Below, in pieces: positions 21,539 through 31,767 of a stretch of DNA of 64,000 nt (positions are counted from its first letter, which is position 1; each line of letters opens with the position of its first letter). The stretch comes from Magnaporthiopsis rhizophila. Lineage: Eukaryota > Ascomycota > Sordariomycetes > Magnaporthales > Magnaporthaceae. The stretch lies in the NCBI GenBank assembly GCA_003049465.1, contig PYSS01000092.1, forward strand, positions 62,001-126,000. Reading direction: 5' to 3'. The notes under the pieces were generated by a model, which did no database searches, was not told the origin of the DNA, and saw only the letters and a list, made by a program, of their open reading frames with translations. A program made the translations under genes and the position numbers.

Positions 21539-23757
21539 ATCCCTTCCCGTCTAGTATGGTTGTGTGCAGAAGACAGCGGGAACGTCACGCTGAGAAACCT
21601 AAAAGGTACCAAAAGAGTACTGGCCGGACCAGGGAAAAGGAAGTTGCGGGTTGGTATAAGTGCCAGTTACCTGCCACTTGATCGCCGAGGGCTCGACATC
21701 CAGAAACAGGTGTGGTGATGCGCAATCCTTGGTGTTGGATAGCGGCTTGTGCGTGGTGTGCTCTGCACGTCGGCAATAATGACGGTGCAGCCAGGGCCCA
21801 GCCTACGTCAGGCTCGGCAGTCAACGGTGCCGTGTCGGTGTTCTTCTCGGGCCGGGAGGTAGGGGTAGGCGGGGTGGGCGGAAAGCGACAGTGTTAGTCC
21901 GTCAGGGCTGCCGGTGTGGTGGGCACCGGAGAAAACGAAAACCGGGTAATGGCTCCGCCGCGGGCAGTTGCCATGCGCAGAAATGCACGACAGCGACGGC
22001 AAGCGGCAGCTGCAAGACAAAGCAATGATCCCCCTTGGAGCTCGGCTTAGGGCCGAGTGCCTGGCTGGGGCAAGGGGCAGAAAAAAAAGGGGCCCGAGAT
22101 CTGGCAGAGATAAAAGCCGAAGAGGTTGCGGGTGGCGCCAATCAGTGATGGGCGTTTTCCCGGGAGCTTGGGTGACGGCAACGTTAATTGAGCGATCCGA
22201 GAGATAAGGCGTCGTTCGGCCCAACAGACCGGACAGGGCTGCGCAGGGGTTGGTGGGAGGTAATCCAGAGGCGCGGGTTTGGTGCCTGGGCTGGGCTCAG
22301 ATATCCAAGGTCTTGTCGGCTTGGTGTTTCTGTGTCGTAAGTCGTAGAGATAAGAGAAAGGTCAGCGACAGGTGGGAGGTGCTGGAGAGAGGAAGCCCAA
22401 GTGTAATTTTTATGTAAAAGAAAGAAGGGGAAGGGGGTCAATATGGCAGTGCCAGCGAGTGACGGGGCCAGGGCCGTATTGGTGGCAGCAGATGGATACT
22501 GGGCTCGGCAGCCGCACCCCAACCAAGACTTGCGCAGCCATGCAAGAGTCTTAATTTTTTTTTTCTTGCCCTCCACTAGGCCCGGCTTGGAAGCGTCGCG
22601 GTACGGTACCCCTGCCTGCCGCGAGTGGTGCTCTGGGGTGGACTGGTTGTGGACGGCGAAAGATGGGTGCAAGGAAGCAGAAAAAAAAGGTGGGTTTCTT
22701 CTTGATCCACCGTTCCAAATCCCGCCGTCCGTCCTCTTTTCTCCTTGGTGCTTTCTGGGCCGAGGCTCAGTCCCGTCGTGTTTCTTTTGCCAGCTTTTGC
22801 ACGGAGCAGGAAGTGGCTCGTTTTTGTCGAAGTAGACAGGCAAGTGGCACAGCGAGGTTCTTGCGGGGAAGTGCCTGGATGACAGACGTGCGTGTGTGGT
22901 GGGCAGACGGGCAGGCCGTGTAGCCAGTGGCGGTATGGGATTTCTACACTGCTTGGTGGAGCGGCTACTGCCAGGCTACCTAGATAGGTGGGCAGCTGAG
23001 ACGACCTGAATTTGCCGTGGTTTGGTTTGCATGCACCAGCAGCTTCTGTGTCCGCCCGTCTCTACCAGACCTATGCTGTCTGCTTCTTCTCGACAGATGA
23101 GGGAGGAAATGGTAGGTAAGAGATGGAGCGGGTGTGTTCTAGGCAGGTTGGTCTGAAGAGTGATGGTCCGTTCCTCTCGTCTCGTCGCAAGCGTCCCCAC
23201 CGCCCGATTTTGTGTCTGGGACTCGGAAAAAGTCTTGTGTAAATCTTTGCTGTACTTTTTGCTAGCGGACTAGGCAAAAATAAGACAATCGCCGCGCGGG
23301 GAGAGGAAAAGGGACTCGGCGTAAGAGTGGGTGATGGGTGGAGGGTGTTGCTCCTCTTGCAGACGAGGAAACACAGAAACAATGAGATAGAAAAAAAGGT
23401 CACCCATGAATGCTTGTTCTGACTAACTGACGATGCTGACTGGGGTCAGGACGGGAATCTTTTCCTCTTTTTTTATTTTTTTTCCTTCCTTTCTTTTCTC
23501 ACATGGCGGCCCAGGTGCCCGTTATAAACTTGAGGGAACTTCGGGGTACCCAGGACAAAGTCCTCCCCATCTAGTGCAGTTAGGACTTGGCGCGGCAGAA
23601 GCCCCATTCCTCGTCTCGCTTACGTGACCGAAAAGACGCCTCCACCTGGTGTGGGTTGCATGGAGGCAGCCCCGCCAAGCCAGCCAACCGGCACCGTTGC
23701 ATGTTGCATATGCCCTCTGGGATTTTCTTAAAACGAAAGCCCTCGCCCCTCCCAACA

Positions 23758-23799
23758 GCGTTTCTGGCCCAGCGTTTACATTGCGTTTTACTGCGTTTT
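23758..23799 (-). repeat. GCGTTT motif cluster, reverse of AAAACGCAA
   Basis: Four GCGTTT cores start at 23758, 23772, 23783 and 23793, spaced 10-14 bases. The third lies in an exact TTGCGTTTT, the reverse complement of the motif repeated at 17721-17856. Confidence 0.75.
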
Positions 23800-24784
23800 G
23801 GCGGTCTCCGCGCCCGCCGCCAGCAGAGACGCAGCTCGCCGGCCCGTGTGTCGGGCGCACCGCACTGGTCTAGCGGATTGTGGATGGGGTCACTCGAACC
23901 AGGGCAGCCAGCACCTAGACCGACAAGACGCAGGTCCTCCTCGCCTCTCCTCGTCTCCCACAACGCTATCGACTCACTCCTATTTTTGCAACAGCCGGCC
24001 GACCCGTCTTGTGTCATGCCTGGACAGGTGACGAATCCGTGGTGGCCGCCAGTTATAGGAATCTGACTTTCTTCTTTGCATGTTTTGTGCCTCTCCCAAT
24101 CGTCCGAGAGCGGGAGATTGGATTTATGCCCATGTGCGGCGAAGCTCTTGCGGAGGGCTTGTCGTCTCGTCTGGTATCAGTCAGTCCAGTCCGCATGGCC
24201 GCCATTCATCCGCCTCTCTTGTGGATGCCGAGCCACTGTAGTCACGATGTCCCACGAGCACCGGGCCAGAGAGGCCTGGATCCAGGTCCGATCCCTGTCC
24301 ATCTTGATCCATCGTGCTGTGCTCAATGACCCGGGCCGGATGATCGCACGCACCGCTCACCTGACCGGGCTGCGTGGCAGCACAAAACCATGGACGTCCG
24401 TCGGACACCGTGGAGGACAGAATATATGGGCCGAGACCCCAGCAGCCTGTCGCGGCTAACGTCCAGCTTCGTTGTTGGAGGGGTGTGCGCCAGTGGCTGC
24501 AGTTTCCGCCATCCACACTCCGAAGAACGGAGGACCATGGCGGCAGCCCCAGAAAAATTTCCAAGGTCACCTGAGCTTTTCTCTTGCTGGCGGCCACGCA
24601 CACTTCCCGGGATGGAGGAGGCACTGGCTGGTGTGTCCGGCTCTCGGATCAGGGGTCCCACCCCACCGAGGGGACCACATCAATCGCTAACTCGCCGTGG
24701 CCAACGGTACTTCTGTCCCATGTAGTTTTCCAAAGCCCGAAGAGGTGCGGTTTCACAAGAACGAGAAGCCACCTGCGTAAGGTC

Positions 24785-24807
24785 TGCGTTTTGGTCGTGT
24801 GCGTTTT
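24785..24807 (-). repeat. Pair of TGCGTTTT motifs
   Basis: TGCGTTTT occurs exactly at 24785 and 24800, with weaker ACGTTT and GCGTTC relatives over the next 35 bases. It is the third local group of this octamer in the window. Confidence 0.6.
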
Positions 24808-27339
24808 TTCGGTAGTCTACGTTTCTGTGTCGCTGCGTTCTTTCTTTCTTTAGTTCTTTGGTTCTTCTTATTTTCAGCAATCATGCCGCCACATTTCTGC
24901 TTAGTTTTCCAGATCAACGTCAAACCCACAAAGATTCCCGACGTATTCTGTATGATTGATATCTCTGAGGTTGTTTCTTGCTCTGACGTGGCGTTGGGAT
25001 AGCCTGAAAAAAATATCAGCCTCGAGGTCGGGGACTTGTATTGTACCCTACTTGCCTTGACCCTGGCAATTCATTGCCATATTCTGTTTTCGCAGGCCTC
25101 CGAGACGGGGAAAAGTTGCGATGTGGCTAGCTATCCGGCCCTGTTACGCTCCGCGGAATAGGCACAGGCAGAGCTACGAACGGAGAGAGGCACAGCCTAA
25201 ACCGCCGCCCACTCATTGGGGTCTCCAAAAGAGGAGGCGGGGGCAAAAACGACGCCTACATCACAGGACATGCGTCTCCGCGGAGATGGTAGTGCCTGGA
25301 TTCCCATAGCATTGAGCGAACAGAGATGCCAAGCAAGCGGCAGCAATGAGAACGCTGGGATACGGCGCCAAGGGGCTGGTCTTGCCCGCAGAAGGCAAAG
25401 CGCTGCCAGCCTCCTGCACACCACCCCAGCCCTCAGCCAGCCAACCAGACGTCGCAGCGATCGCGTCTGGCTTCTGATTATGGAAATACGTTCCGGTCCA
25501 ATCAACCGATGTCGGGGCTTCGGGAGGAACCGTGTTTTCGGTACCCTGGAGTGCTGCTGCTCGCCGTCATTCAGTTCGGCCAGATCTACATGGCATTGAC
25601 GCCGACGCCGGATACGACACCCCAGTGACACTGTCGCGATGTCTCATTACTGGTCTCCGTCTCAAGCTGTGCTTTTGGTCATAAAGATTGCGACCTTTCT
25701 AGTCGGGAAAACGACGTCTTCCCGACGCTGTGTTCTTTGACGCATGCATCAACGACACCAAGCAGCCTGCTCATTTTGCCAAGCGTGCCCCCTCCTTCCA
25801 AGCAGTTTGCCGCCCCTGCTGACCACCGAGGTCGCCTGCATTTCCGCGCATGAGGCGGTCCCGGCGCATGCAGACGTCCCCGGTCTGCACTTTTTAGACT
25901 GCTCCTACCTACGGCCATGGAACAGTTCCTTGCCGGGCGTCTACAGGATGATGGTGGGTGGGAGCACACGAGCAGGAATAAAAACCCATGATGCAAACCC
26001 CGCCCGCCACCTAGCAATATGTAACGCTCTTCGATCTTGGCTGTCCGCCTCGCCTGATTGGCCGGCTGTGTGATGAAAATCCTTTCAGGCAGCCGAGGGA
26101 GGGTGGGAAGGAAATGCTTGGGACTTTGGATGAAGGGAGAATTGGGTGGGTGTGAAGGCCTGGGAGGGAGGCCCATCCATCGCTTCTCAGCTTCGCCAAG
26201 CTATGCCAGCGCAACCCCCCGCACCTGTACGAGGTGCTTCGAGAAGAATTCTAGGGGCGGTCTAATGCCCGCTAGTGCTGGCCCGCCTGAACGCGGCCAA
26301 GAGGTGTGGTGTTCTCCAGCTCCCTGTTATTGCCTGGGCAAGTGAGATATTTGCCAGGGATCTCGAACGCCTGGCTTTTGGCTCGCTGCACAAAACAAAA
26401 CCTAACCCGGAAGTTAGCACGCGTCATTTAGGACAGTAGTCGAGTCTTGATGAGGCAACGATCGCCAATTGTGCCCTGTTGCGCGGGAGGACTGAAGGGG
26501 GCGATAAGGCCGGTTGTGAGCCTTGAATATTTCATTGGCTTGCATGATCGCCGTAGCGATGACCTCGGCATGAAAACCAGACTCCAGGAAAGGGCCACGA
26601 GCTAGGATTCGGTGAGAAGAGGATAAAATGGCTCACCCGAAGAAGAAGGGCTGAGTGGCTCCCCCATGCAGGAACAGCGTCCGGAGAGGCTTGGAGGGTC
26701 AGCAACTCAAGTAGCAAAGACGGGTGTCAAACGTTTCTCATAGACCCGACAGTGTGGTGTGGTGATCCTAGTTGAATGACCACCGACGTCAATGCTGTCG
26801 ATCAGTGACAGGAATATGCACTCAATGTAGAGCGAAAACATGCAGGCATCCACCGAGAACGACATGATTTTTTTTTTTTTTTTTTTTTTTTTCCAACAGT
26901 AAGCACTTGCCACTATCTCAAAGGTACAGGCAGATACATGGTCAGAGGATTGAAGGGTGCGTGGGGTCGGCACATATGTTGACATTTGGGCTTGCATCTC
27001 GAGATCATCACCCATGGAGTATACCAAAAGAGCAGAGCATGTACCCAACGATACCAATACAGCACAGGCGCGTGGCTATAGCAATTGTGGTTAAGGTGCC
27101 AACACGAGATATGTACATGCTGTTGAGACGAGAAGCCAGTGGTGGCGGATTCGAGAATACACCGCCACGAGCACAATAACAACAAGACATTCACATCCCA
27201 TGTGGCGGGTGTTGTGTGGTCAGGCCACGGATGGCGTTGGGTGGTCTCAGGGAGACATCATACCTTTTGGCTGTGGAGTTGGGCTTTCAAAAGTCAACCG
27301 TGAGGTGGTGTGGCCGCATGCCCTGAGGTGGTGTTATTG

Positions 27340-27351
27340 AATTGGCCAATT
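27340..27351. promoter_or_regulatory. Palindromic ATTGG/CCAAT element
   Basis: AATTGGCCAATT is a perfect 12-bp palindrome that puts an ATTGG and a CCAAT head to head about 295 bases upstream of the ATG at 27646. CCAAT is the core bound by the fungal CCAAT-binding (HAP) complex; use here is inferred. Confidence 0.4.
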
Positions 27352-27645
27352 GGGGGAGGCGGAGTGGAGTCCAGTTTTCAACGAGACTCCGCCCAAGCTA
27401 AAAAATCGCCCGACCAGCACAGACCAAAGCACGGACCATCGTTGCTGGTGGAGAACCCCCGCGCAAAATGTAAACAAAAACACACCGCAACAAATCACAG
27501 CAGGCCAGAGCTCAAAAGTTGACATCATCCGCTGGCCGTGTCCGCAACAGCTCGAGCAAGCACCCTCTTTTTCGGCTTCCATACCAAACCAGACGTCTGA
27601 CTTATCGTTGATTTTCGTTAGCAACCCGACAAAACCAGAGCGAAA

Positions 27646-30024
27646 ATGGCGCGCATCCGTCGATCTGCGCGACTGGCGAGCGCGACCAAGGTGAGACCAA
27701 CAGAGGAGATATGGGGTCAGCCCCAGCAGCAGCAGCAGCAGCATGATACTGACGCGACGGCCATCGCCATCCATCCACAGCCTTCCGCCTCTGCCTCGAC
27801 AACAAGTCTCGAGCGCGTGGCCGAGGGAGACGAGAGTCTCAGTCCCAACAAGGACCAGGACCCTCCGCGGAACGACAAGAGCAGCAATCGGCCAGTGCCC
27901 TCGTCTCCTGCTCCGCAAACCCCCTCGACCTCATCTCCAGTCAAGCCCCCCATGTCCGAGATGCACCCTGGCAAGTTCCACAACACCATGGCACCTCCCT
28001 CCTCGGCCCTCCATCTGGGCTTCGCCGATATCAAGAAACCTTCGGACAAGGACTTCCGCTCCTCTCCCACCCCGGCGCTGGCCGGTCGGACTGCGGCGCC
28101 AGCACCCTTTGCGACACCATCGGCGAAAGCAGCCGTCCCGCCGTCATCGCCCTTTACCTTCCGTGTCGCTAGTCCCACCGGACACAATTCGGCGGCGACC
28201 AGCGAGCTTAGCGCCCGGGCCCAGCAGATGATGGACGAGATTCGCGAGGACGCGATGCGCATCAAAGCCGACCTCGTCGCCAGGCAGGAGCAGGAGAAGC
28301 TGGAAGAGGCCGCGAACAACGGCCGCAAGATTGCCAAAGCGAAGGGCAAGGCCGGTCGCTTCAGCTCCGTCCACATGGCCGAGTTCAAGAAGATGGACTC
28401 GATCGAGAACCACCCCGCAGCCTTGCGCGCTCAACAGCAGCAGCAGGCTGCCGCTAACATTGCGGCCAAGTTTGCCACGCCTCTTTCCAGGGGTGTTAAG
28501 CGCACGCAGTCCAAAGCCAATCTGGCCGACTCCGAATCAGTGCGCGCCGCGGCCTCGGGAATCCCCGCCGTCTCTGCTGTGGCCCGTGGTGGTCCTGCCT
28601 CTGCTGCCAAGAAGCCCAACCTATTGTTTCCCGACGCCGCCGCTTCCAGCGTCAAGCGCGTCAGGCAGAACCTGGAGGACGACGCTTCTAGCCGTCGTCC
28701 GGTTTCGAGGGACGCAAGCTTCATCCCTCGCCCAGCCACGGCCGGCAAGGACAGCGTGCCGGCGGCGAGTGTGCCCCGGTCGCACACAAACTCGAACCTG
28801 GCATCTCTGATGACCCCGACCAAGGCTTCCTTGGCCAAGTCGGCCCTCCCCAAGACCCAGACGGCCGGTTCCATGCGGCTGGCTGCATCTGGAAGTCTCA
28901 AGAAGTCGGCTACCACGAACAACCTCGTCACGGAGCAGAAAGAGGCGGCGCCTGTCCGCACTCCGGGACGGTTCGACAAGGTCAAGTCTATTCTCCGGGG
29001 CCACAAGTTTGGCGGCGCTGCCAAACCCAAGAGCGCCCTCCCGATGCCGTCAGCGGCTGCCGGTTCGCTGTCCAGGACGCCTTCGACGTCCAACCTCGAC
29101 AAGCCCTTGCCTGCCGTCCCGGCGACGACCCCGTCGCGCAAGCTCATCAAGCGCGTCGTGTTCACGCCAGATGCCAAGAAGGCTACGGTTGCACTGGTGT
29201 CCCAGAACTCCCCCTCTCCCCTGAAGTCGGGAATCCCGCGCTCCAGGACGTTTGCCAACCTGGCCAATATTCGTTATCCCAACTTGGACTCGGCGAAGGG
29301 CAAGGCTATCGACAATGGCGGTGTCACATATCCTGATCTGTCAGCCAGCCTGTCCAAGGACGACAGCCCAGCTGGTGGCCCCTCTGAGGAGGCCGCCGCT
29401 GAGAGCGCGAAGGGTGAGCCGGCCCCTACTGTCCCAGGTACTTTTACCTTCCGGAGCGACCACACTATCCGGTTCGACAGCATGTCGCCGACTGGATTTG
29501 GCGCGTCGAGGGGACAGTCCAGCGTGCGTCACGTGAGGCCCTCCATCATGCCCGGACACATGGGCCTAATGCCCGGCAGCTTCCCGTCGTCTGTCGCTGA
29601 GTTCGGTGGGATCGGCAGCGGTAGCAGCAGCGGCAGCAATCGCGGTAACAAGGAGAACCGCGACCCTCAGATTCTCCTCCCCGCGGTCAAGCATGGTCTG
29701 GAGAACAAGAAACGGCACCGGGCCAGCGCTGACCCAGAGGACGAAGAGGAGGAGCCTGCTGGGCGTGCCGCAAAGAAGCGACGTCAGGAGCCTGCGCCTG
29801 AAGGGGAAGCTATCCTCGCCCCGCGTGTGGGAACGAGCACGTCTTCTGGCGGCGTCTTTGCGAGTGCCGCACGCAGGTCGATCTTCTCCCCTTCTAGGCG
29901 CACCCCTGCGAAGCCGTCACAGATCCCCGGCATCGGCATGAAGTCGCCGAGCCCGATCAAGAGGTCGGCGAAGCTTAGCCTTAGCCGGCTGAATATGCTT
30001 GCGCGCCCAAAGGTCCGCCACTAA
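27646..30024 (+). CDS. Basic, disordered nuclear protein with KEN box
   Basis: A single open frame of 792 residues, start in an AAAATGG context. The N-terminus MARIRRSARLAS and the end SPIKRSAKLSLSRLNMLARP are basic. Visible features are a Gln run (about 26-31), many Ser-Pro and Thr-Pro sites, a likely helical segment (ARAQQMMDEIREDAMRIKAD), FKKMDSI at 247-253, KEN at 669-671 in NKENRDP, and KKRR at 710-713 as a likely nuclear localisation signal. The KEN box marks substrates of the anaphase-promoting complex, so a cell-cycle or spindle protein is plausible; FKKMDSI recalls motifs of spindle-associated proteins such as NuSAP, but I cannot prove homology. GTGAGA at 27691 could be the donor of a small intron. 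Identity is uncertain, coding status is not. Confidence 0.87.
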   Translation: MARIRRSARLASATKVRPTEEIWGQPQQQQQQHDTDATAIAIHPQPSASASTTSLERVAEGDESLSPNKDQDPPRNDKSSNRPVPSSPAPQTPSTSSPVKPPMSEMHPGKFHNTMAPPSSALHLGFADIKKPSDKDFRSSPTPALAGRTAAPAPFATPSAKAAVPPSSPFTFRVASPTGHNSAATSELSARAQQMMDEIREDAMRIKADLVARQEQEKLEEAANNGRKIAKAKGKAGRFSSVHMAEFKKMDSIENHPAALRAQQQQQAAANIAAKFATPLSRGVKRTQSKANLADSESVRAAASGIPAVSAVARGGPASAAKKPNLLFPDAAASSVKRVRQNLEDDASSRRPVSRDASFIPRPATAGKDSVPAASVPRSHTNSNLASLMTPTKASLAKSALPKTQTAGSMRLAASGSLKKSATTNNLVTEQKEAAPVRTPGRFDKVKSILRGHKFGGAAKPKSALPMPSAAAGSLSRTPSTSNLDKPLPAVPATTPSRKLIKRVVFTPDAKKATVALVSQNSPSPLKSGIPRSRTFANLANIRYPNLDSAKGKAIDNGGVTYPDLSASLSKDDSPAGGPSEEAAAESAKGEPAPTVPGTFTFRSDHTIRFDSMSPTGFGASRGQSSVRHVRPSIMPGHMGLMPGSFPSSVAEFGGIGSGSSSGSNRGNKENRDPQILLPAVKHGLENKKRHRASADPEDEEEEPAGRAAKKRRQEPAPEGEAILAPRVGTSTSSGGVFASAARRSIFSPSRRTPAKPSQIPGIGMKSPSPIKRSAKLSLSRLNMLARPKVRH

Positions 30025-31060
30025 GACGAACGATGGCCATCTGGCCCCTCGGCCAGCAACAGGAATCAGAACCAACAACATAGCTCTGCGATCCTTGTTT
30101 TTACTCGTCGACGACATATTGCCCCAGACATATCTCGACGCGATGCCTTTGATCCTTAGTTGGATCGACAAATATGTATTCGGCTGTTTCATTCAGCCAA
30201 GACTGTTTTCATTCTTGAACTGTGTTTTAACATCACCACCTTCTTTTTTTCGAGGCCCACTGCTTATGGTGAGGCCTCTACGGTGTGAGCTTTGCCGTCC
30301 AAAGACGCGAGGCTTGCACACATGACTCTTGGGTTTGGCGCTCGGTTGGGTCTACTGGGATTTAGGTTGGGATTCCGGAGTTGTTTTTGAACTGGATACG
30401 GAGATGTGAGCTGATCCTTGACGACGACGGCTGAGCTCGAGACCATGTGGACGTCATCTGGCCGTGGGCTGGGTGACGGATCTGTGTGGGATCACCATCT
30501 GTGTGGCACTCGCGGATCCAGGCCGCTCTTCTCATGTTGCTGATGGATAGCTACAGGCTTGTTCAAGTCGCTCTGATTTTCTATTCTCCCCCGTCTCTTT
30601 TATCCCCGCCCTCGGGGATAAATGATTTGTTAGCAATTATGTTTGTACATTAGACCGTGGTTGGGATCGAACCGGGCACTGAAAAAATTGATAATGTGAT
30701 GGTTCCGTGCATTTTTGGCAGCAGCCTTCTGGCATGTTTGCGTTCAATTTGCTATGGGCGTGTCCTGACCATTCTGTCGCTGATACTGAACTCTCAAGCG
30801 GATGTTAGGACCCACTCTATAGTGGAGTAAGGCCGCCGGACGACGTCAATCGGAGAAACCCCTCCCAGCCATTCATTTAGGGAGGCTCAAAGCTCCCGTC
30901 ACGTTCAATTCGCACGCGATCGTCGCTGTCGGTTGATTTCCATGATTCCATAGCCGGGACGCCCACGCTGCCATCCATCACAGCGCACCTGTAATTTTCC
31001 GCCTGCCACTCTCGACGTCGACCGTTAGCCGAATTCGGAACCCAAGCGGCATCTATCACG
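30025..31060. other. Intergenic region upstream of MED10
   Basis: These 1.0 kb hold the 3' flank of the KEN-box gene and the MED10 promoter. A GGTTCGATCCC string on the minus strand near 30666 lacks the stems of a tRNA. Nothing else is seen. Confidence 0.55.
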
Positions 31061-31767
31061 ATGGCACGCACCGAGGGAGCCAGCCTGCAGAGCATCGACG
31101 AAGTCGAAGGTCAGGCCTGCGCCTCTCCTCCTCCCTCTCTAGACTGACCTGCCATGGCTGACACGCTGCCAATACAGACCAGCTCAAGGATGTCATCCAA
31201 GGCCTGTACCAGGTCATGGTCCAGGTGACGCAGTACGACAATGTCGGAGGGCAATCCAGCAAGGAAGTCGTCGCCAACGAGCTGTGAGCATCCTTCACCA
31301 TGGAACAAACGGCATAGGCCACAGCCCTCTTGGCTGTGCTTCCCGCTGACTTTCCTCGCAGGAAAACCCTCTCGAACACGCTGAAGGAGATCCACGCCGT
31401 CTCGACGGCCAGCTCGACGCGGCTGCCGCATGTTCCGACGGAGCTGATTCAGTATGTCGAGAACGGCCGCAACCCGGACATCTACACGCGCGAGTTCGTC
31501 GAGGTCGTCCGCCGCGGCAACCAGCTCATGCGAGGCAAGCTGCACGCCTATGAGTCGTTCCGTGACGTTCTGGCTGGAGAGATGCGCACCGCCTTGCCCG
31601 AGCTGCGCGACGACGTCGACCAAGTCGTTGCTGCCACCACTCCCGCCCCTGCTCCGACTCCTGCTGGCACTCACGCCAGAGGAGGCGGCGCCAACAACAA
31701 TAATAACAACAACAACACACCTGCTGCTGCTGCCCAACAACCAGCCGCGGCCGCCCGGCAGTCCTAG
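31061..31767 (+). CDS. MED10: Mediator complex subunit 10
   Basis: Med10 (yeast Nut2) is a middle-module subunit of Mediator and links transcription factors to RNA polymerase II in the nucleus. Three exons, 31061-31109, 31178-31283 and 31362-31767, encode 186 residues; introns are 68 and 78 nt and phases fit. The family core runs from DQLKDVIQGLYQVMVQVTQY through LKTLSNTLKEIH, IQYVENGRNPDIYTREFVE and NQLMRGKLHAYESFRDVLA to ELRDDVDQVV near residue 145. A low-complexity Pro/Ala/Asn tail follows, ending AAARQS before a TAG at 31765. The tail is not part of the usual family. The frame stays open for another 295 codons after the TAG (separate entry), so the natural C-terminus needs checking. Confidence 0.92.

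Larger units (their letters stand above)
21539..27645. other. 6.1 kb divergent intergenic region, bZIP / KEN-box protein
   Basis: No gene is supported here. Frames such as 25216-25599 and its antisense partner have no motifs. The bZIP promoter and leader probably take up the left part. The region includes two further clusters of TGCGTTTT motifs (23758-23799 and 24785-24807), a T run near 26869-26892 and a palindromic CCAAT site at 27340. Long upstream regions are common for fungal developmental regulators, but unannotated noncoding transcripts are possible. Confidence 0.5.

Noticed and set aside
30640..30690. GGTTCGATCCC (tRNA B-box-like) on the minus strand
   Set aside because: The flanking bases do not form a T stem and no A box or acceptor stem is present, so no tRNA is called.
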